From an uncultured Coriobacteriaceae bacterium (GTDB taxonomy: Bacteria > Actinomycetota > Coriobacteriia > Coriobacteriales > Eggerthellaceae): a DNA stretch of 8,506 nt. The translations under genes were made by a program, and so were the position numbers. The notes beneath the pieces are model-generated. The model did no database searches and was not told the DNA's origin. It saw only the letters and a list, made by a program, of their open reading frames with translations. The stretch is from positions 1 to 8,506 of the forward strand of contig CACXFZ010000014.1 of assembly GCA_902767025.1 (NCBI GenBank), in the 5' to 3' direction. This document shows, piece after piece, positions 5,017 through 8,506 of the stretch (positions within the stretch are counted from its first letter, which is position 1; each line of letters begins with the position of its first letter).

Positions 5017-8000
5017 TTAGGCGAACTTCGGCACGATGTAGGTGTGGCTCACGCTCACCTTCGCGCTCGCGTAGACCTCCGCCATGATCTTGGCGATCGC
5101 CTCGCCCCAGTTCACGCCCGAGGCGTACTGGTGCCAGCCGCGCGTCTTGTGCACGTCGCTGTACGCGTAGTCCCAGCGCATCGCGTAGAGCGTGGGCTGC
5201 GCGTATTCGCTGCGGTAGATGTAGTTCTTCGCGAGCCATTCGGCAGCACCGGTCACGGCCTTTTCGGGGGAAGACCACCCGTTGATGATGGCCAGCTTGC
5301 GCCCGCCCGACAACGGAGAGGTGTCGTAGGCGCCGATGCCGTAGAAGTTGTAGTAGGTGCCCGCCGGGTAGTACTCCCCGTCGATCGTGCCGCCGCCGTA
5401 GGCGTAGCCGCTGGCAAGCGTCGACTTGCCCCAGCCGCTTTCCATGATCGCGTTGGCCAGCAGGTACACCTCGTTGAGCCCGTTGGCCCGTGCTCCTTCG
5501 ACGAACGCCGCCCCCAAACCCAGCAGCGAGCCGCCCACGGCGCCGTGCGTGCGCAGGTACTCGTCGAGCTGAGCCGCCGTCAGGCCCGTGCCCACGCGCA
5601 GGTCGACGAACTCGTAGGGGTTGGCGTTGTCGGGGTTCACGTACCCGCGCATCTGCTCGAGCGTGTAGCCGGTGTTGTACGGCGAGTTGAACTGGTAGGT
5701 GGCGAACTGGTTCAGCGTGATCGAAAGCTGGTCGTACTTGTAGATCGGCTTGTTGAGCTCGCGCACCTTCCAATGCTGCTGCTTGCTCGACGTGTTCGCC
5801 GCCACGTTCACCTTGGTGCCCGCCGCGGGCTTGGTTGCCCCCAGCGTGATGGCGGTCTTGTTCGACGCCAGCGCGGACAGGAAGGTTATCGAACCGTCGG
5901 AGTTCATGACCAGGGCCCACTGCTGCGCGGCGGTGTTGGCGGCCGTCTGCTGCTGGACCTGGGCAGTGCCCTGCCCCATGGCCTGCAGCGCCTTGCCGCT
6001 GGCTGCGCTGGTGATGCGGTAGGAGCCCGACGACAGGCGCGTCAGATAGTATTCCTGGGCGATCGTGCCGTTGCTGGTGGACACCTGCAAACGCTCGCCG
6101 TTGGCGCGCGACTGCCCACGGTCGTCCCACATGTACTTCGCGTCGATGACCGATGCCATCGAGTACAGGCCATCGGCGAGCACGCCCGTCTTGCCCATCG
6201 CGAACGACTGCGCCTGAGAGCTGTTGCCCTCGAAGAGCCAGACGTTGGCGCCGCTTGCCTTCGAGCCGTTGTAGACGTCGAGCACCACCTTCTGGTTCGA
6301 CTTCAGCGCGAAGGTCACGCCATGCGCCTTGATGACGGGGACCCACTGCGCCGACGCCGTTTGCGTGCGCACGTTGGCCTGCGCCTTCGTGCTGACGGCC
6401 CCCAGGTACGCACCCGAAGCCGTGTTCTGGATCGTGTAGGCGCCGCCACCCACCGGCTTGAAGTAGAAGCGCTGCGCGTTGCCCTTGCCGGCCGTGCCGG
6501 TCCTCACGTTCGCACCCGCAGACGTGCCGCCGTTTTCCACCTCGAGGGCGTTCGACTTGTTCAGGGACGAGAACAGCTGGTAGGCGCCCTCCTCGATCCA
6601 GTTGCCCAGCTTCTTGAACGAGAACTTCTGAGCAGCCGAGGTGCCGGACGTGGCCACCCGCAGGTTCGCGCCCGCTTTCGTGGAGGCGCCGGCGACGTCG
6701 AGCGCGCGGCCCCAGACCGCCGAGACAAGCTTGTAGGAACCGTCCGAGTTGCGCACGACCGACCAGTTCTGGGCCGCCGTGTTGTTGGATGTGGCCACCC
6801 AGGCATTGGCGCCGCTTGCCGTGCTGCCGTTGGCCACGTCGAGCCGCGTGCCGAACGGGGTCGTGAACGTGTAGTAGCCGGTCTTGGCGTTGTAGGTGGC
6901 CTGGAACACCTGACCCAGCGACGTGGATCCCTTCTGCTGCTCGACGTTCGCCCCGCTTTCGATCGAGGCGTTCTGCACGGTCAGGGACATGCCCGACTTC
7001 TGGTTGACGATGCGGTAGACGCCGTCGTCGATCGTGCGCTTGATAGCCGTGGCCTTCCACACCTGCGACTTCTCGGAGCGCATCGCGTGCACCTGCACGT
7101 TCATCGAGTTGTGGACCGCGCCGCCGTACACCGACAGCGACAGCCACGGGGAAAGCGCCGACACCAGGCGGTAGCCGCCCGTGCCCGCGACGATCTTCCA
7201 TTTCTGGGCGTCCTTGCTGTCCCACTTCTGCAGCTGGGCGTTCACGTTCGACTTCGCCTTGGCCTGGGACACCGCAAGCGCGTTGCCGCCGCTCGCGTTC
7301 TGGATGCGGTAGTAGCCGTTGCCCACGTAGGTGATGTTCCACCGCTGGGCCACGGTGTTGTTGTCCTGGTAGATGTCCGCCGCCGCGCCGGCCTTGGTGC
7401 TGCCGCCCTTGCTTTCCAGGCGGGCCGAGCCGTTCAGGGCGGTGGCGAACGTGTACAGGCCGTCGGCCAGCGTGCGCGACGTCACGCGGTTTGCCGCAAG
7501 GGCAAGATGCAGCCTGCCGCCCGCAGACGACAGCAGCGTGCGCGTGGCCTTGGCGAGCTTGACGGCCTTGGATGCCTTGGCCTGCTGGGTGGTGGCGTCC
7601 TGCTTCTGGCCAACCGTCACCGCGCCCGCAGCCGTCGCGCCCTGGGCAAGCTCGGCCTGTTCCGGCTCCTCGGCCACGTTTTCGGCGTTGGCGCCCTGCA
7701 CGGCATCTGCGCACGCGTCGTCCTCCGCTGCGCCCGGAACACCCTCGTCCGCAGACGTGCTTTGCAGCTCGTCCGCGGCAGCGACTTCGGCAGCCACCGT
7801 CTCTGCTTCGCCATCGGGGTCGGTATCCGCACCCTGGTCATCTGCATCTTCGGCGTTGGCAGACTGAACATCGGGCCCGCCTGCCTGACCGGGAGCCTGC
7901 GCGGCCCCGTCGTCGGAAACCTCGGTTTCAAGTGCCTGGCCTTCGTCTGTTGCCTGCGGGACCGCGGAACTCTCATCATCCGCCGTCGGCGCCGCATCCT

Positions 8001-8172
8001 GTCCCGATTCCTCGGGCGCGCTGGCGTCAACCTCGTTCGAAGCCGCCTCGCCCGCGGGATTGGCCGGGGTTTCGTCGGCCCATGCAAGCGTCGGCGCCGC
8101 GCACGCACACACCGCGCACAACGCCACCGCCATCATGAAGCCCAGTGCTCGTCGCATTCCGTTCTGGCTCAT
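5017..8172 (-). CDS. Secreted ricin-type beta-trefoil repeat protein with C-terminal GH73 N-acetylglucosaminidase domain
   Basis: This 1051-residue protein is a probable cell-wall hydrolase with glycan-binding repeats. A signal peptide (1-32) ends ALAWA-type (TLAWA/DETP). Residues 33-189 are acidic, Ala-rich and contain no Lys or Arg; about 190-233 are basic. Four ricin-type trefoils follow at about 235, 381, 526 and 665, each opening with a (D/E)G-x-Y segment and holding three Q-x-W/F/Y sub-repeats. The C-terminus (about 810-1051) matches the glucosaminidase family of LytD/LytG-like enzymes: SLLGLGAAFVEGARANGL, then NAIMESGWGKSTLASG with probable catalytic Glu911, YNFYGIGAYDTSPLSGG, GWSSPEKAVTGAAEWLAKNYI, LYAMRWD and HQYASGVNW. 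It is expected to cut the glycan strand of peptidoglycan. There is no LPXTG, SLH or LysM anchor, so the trefoils may tether it. The start at 8172 has AGGAGG 6 nt upstream; an ATG at 8202 lacks this. It lies 30 nt after glf. Confidence 0.92.
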   Translation of the reverse strand: MSQNGMRRALGFMMAVALCAVCACAAPTLAWADETPANPAGEAASNEVDASAPEESGQDAAPTADDESSAVPQATDEGQALETEVSDDGAAQAPGQAGGPDVQSANAEDADDQGADTDPDGEAETVAAEVAAADELQSTSADEGVPGAAEDDACADAVQGANAENVAEEPEQAELAQGATAAGAVTVGQKQDATTQQAKASKAVKLAKATRTLLSSAGGRLHLALAANRVTSRTLADGLYTFATALNGSARLESKGGSTKAGAAADIYQDNNTVAQRWNITYVGNGYYRIQNASGGNALAVSQAKAKSNVNAQLQKWDSKDAQKWKIVAGTGGYRLVSALSPWLSLSVYGGAVHNSMNVQVHAMRSEKSQVWKATAIKRTIDDGVYRIVNQKSGMSLTVQNASIESGANVEQQKGSTSLGQVFQATYNAKTGYYTFTTPFGTRLDVANGSTASGANAWVATSNNTAAQNWSVVRNSDGSYKLVSAVWGRALDVAGASTKAGANLRVATSGTSAAQKFSFKKLGNWIEEGAYQLFSSLNKSNALEVENGGTSAGANVRTGTAGKGNAQRFYFKPVGGGAYTIQNTASGAYLGAVSTKAQANVRTQTASAQWVPVIKAHGVTFALKSNQKVVLDVYNGSKASGANVWLFEGNSSQAQSFAMGKTGVLADGLYSMASVIDAKYMWDDRGQSRANGERLQVSTSNGTIAQEYYLTRLSSGSYRITSAASGKALQAMGQGTAQVQQQTAANTAAQQWALVMNSDGSITFLSALASNKTAITLGATKPAAGTKVNVAANTSSKQQHWKVRELNKPIYKYDQLSITLNQFATYQFNSPYNTGYTLEQMRGYVNPDNANPYEFVDLRVGTGLTAAQLDEYLRTHGAVGGSLLGLGAAFVEGARANGLNEVYLLANAIMESGWGKSTLASGYAYGGGTIDGEYYPAGTYYNFYGIGAYDTSPLSGGRKLAIINGWSSPEKAVTGAAEWLAKNYIYRSEYAQPTLYAMRWDYAYSDVHKTRGWHQYASGVNWGEAIAKIMAEVYASAKVSVSHTYIVPKFA
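5746..7470 (-). repeat. Four tandem ricin-type beta-trefoil units (12 sub-repeats)
   Basis: Within the wall hydrolase, twelve sub-repeats of about 47 residues each end in a Q-x-aromatic motif (QRW, QKW, QVW, QVF, QNW, QKF, QRF, an irregular AQW, QSF, QEY, QQW, and QQHW with an extra residue). Spacing is 42-49 residues within groups of three and 51-52 residues between groups. A (D/E)G-x-Y opening (ADGLY, DDGVY, EEGAY, ADGLY) recurs every 139-146 residues. This is the three-lobe periodicity of four beta-trefoils, approximately 7033-7470, 6598-7032, 6181-6597 and 5746-6180. The repeats are diverged at protein level, so they are old rather than a recent DNA duplication. Confidence 0.85.
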
Positions 8173-8202
8173 GCCCTGCCTCCTGAACGCGCCCTGTCGC
8201 AT

Positions 8203-8506
8203 CTACCCGATCGTCACGCCCAATTCGCGCTCGACCAGGTCGAATGCTGCATCGATGGCCTTGTCCATGTCGTAGTACTTGTACCCGCCCAGACGCCCGG
8301 CGAACACGACCTTGCCCTCCTGGGCGGCCTTCTGCTCGTACTGGGCGTAGAGCTGCGTGTTGCGCTCGTCGTTGATGGGATAGTACGGCTCGTCGCCCGG
8401 CTGCCAATCGGCCGGATATTCGCGCGTAATGACCGTCTTCGGCTGTTCTCCATACTCGAAGTGCTTGTGCTCGATGATGCGTGTCCACGGCACTTCGCGT
8501 TCGGTG
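8203..8506 (-). CDS. glf: UDP-galactopyranose mutase, C-terminal fragment
   Basis: This is the last 100 or so residues of UDP-galactopyranose mutase; the 5' part lies beyond the right edge. The flavoenzyme converts UDP-galactopyranose to UDP-galactofuranose, the donor for galactofuranose-containing surface glycans, in the cytoplasm. The visible part reads TEREVPWTRIIEHKHFEYG, then TVITREYP, GDEPYYPINDERN (substrate and FAD region), KVVFAGRLGGYKYYDMDKAI and a final helix ending GVTIG. The TRIIEHKHF, EPYYP-N and GRLG-YKYYDMD blocks are diagnostic of Glf. A GTG at 8493 is an internal Val codon (EVPWTRII), not the start. It sits 30 nt upstream of the secreted wall hydrolase with no terminator between, suggesting co-transcription and a shared role in building or remodelling the envelope. 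Confidence 0.93.
   Translation of the reverse strand, partial: TEREVPWTRIIEHKHFEYGEQPKTVITREYPADWQPGDEPYYPINDERNTQLYAQYEQKAAQEGKVVFAGRLGGYKYYDMDKAIDAAFDLVERELGVTIG

Noticed and set aside
4943..7714. A 923-codon open frame on the minus strand overlapping the wall hydrolase
   Set aside because: It lies in another frame of the hydrolase, is Arg/Gly-rich low-complexity sequence without family motifs, and runs through the terminator. The hydrolase frame has signal peptide, repeats and catalytic motifs.
8098..8172. Lipoprotein signal (V-C-A-C) in the wall hydrolase
   Set aside because: The residues before each Cys do not fit the lipobox, and a better signal peptidase I site (A-W-A before D-E-T-P) follows.

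Overview
The window is high-GC bacterial DNA in which every recognisable gene lies on the minus strand. It looks like an actinobacterial core chromosome. The combination of a GlnR-like orphan regulator beside a glutamine synthetase, a short-form MetN, and a large secreted protein with ricin-type repeats and a glucosaminidase domain suggests Coriobacteriia (Eggerthella/Slackia-like). That placement is inference from gene content and protein style, not from a marker gene. No tRNA, rRNA, CRISPR array, insertion sequence or other mobile element was seen.

Read in the direction of transcription (right to left), there are four units. (1) Positions 8506-4942: the 3' end of glf (UDP-galactopyranose mutase), then a 1051-residue secreted protein with a signal peptide, a strongly acidic stalk, a basic segment, four ricin-type beta-trefoils (12 sub-repeats) and a C-terminal GH73-type N-acetylglucosaminidase domain. 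This unit closes with a 13-bp perfect-stem terminator. (2) Positions 4929-2313: a promoter, a roughly 130-nt structured leader, then metN, metI and metQ encoding a methionine ABC importer, closed by a second intrinsic terminator. (3) Positions 2260-204: a promoter with a perfect TATAAT box, a type I glutamine synthetase (glnA) and, 17 nt behind it, a GlnR-like atypical OmpR-family regulator with Glu at the usual phospho-Asp position. (4) Positions 137-1: the start of polA (DNA polymerase I), which runs off the window.

The most interesting non-coding element is the metN leader. A 13-bp long-range stem with one mismatch encloses two further hairpins and ends exactly at the metN Shine-Dalgarno sequence. 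Just inside it sits a possible 18-codon ORF beginning Met-Met-His-Met. This could be a methionine- or SAM-responsive riboswitch, or a translational attenuator that senses Met-tRNA supply. The MetN here has no C-terminal methionine-sensing NIL domain, so control at the RNA level would make sense. Two protein-level oddities also deserve attention: the glutamine synthetase has lost the conserved PGYEAP flap, including its catalytic Glu, and the regulator beside it has a degenerate receiver.

There is no gene-free stretch over 300 bases. The longest (4750-5016, 267 nt) is filled by the metN leader, its promoter and the upstream unit's terminator.
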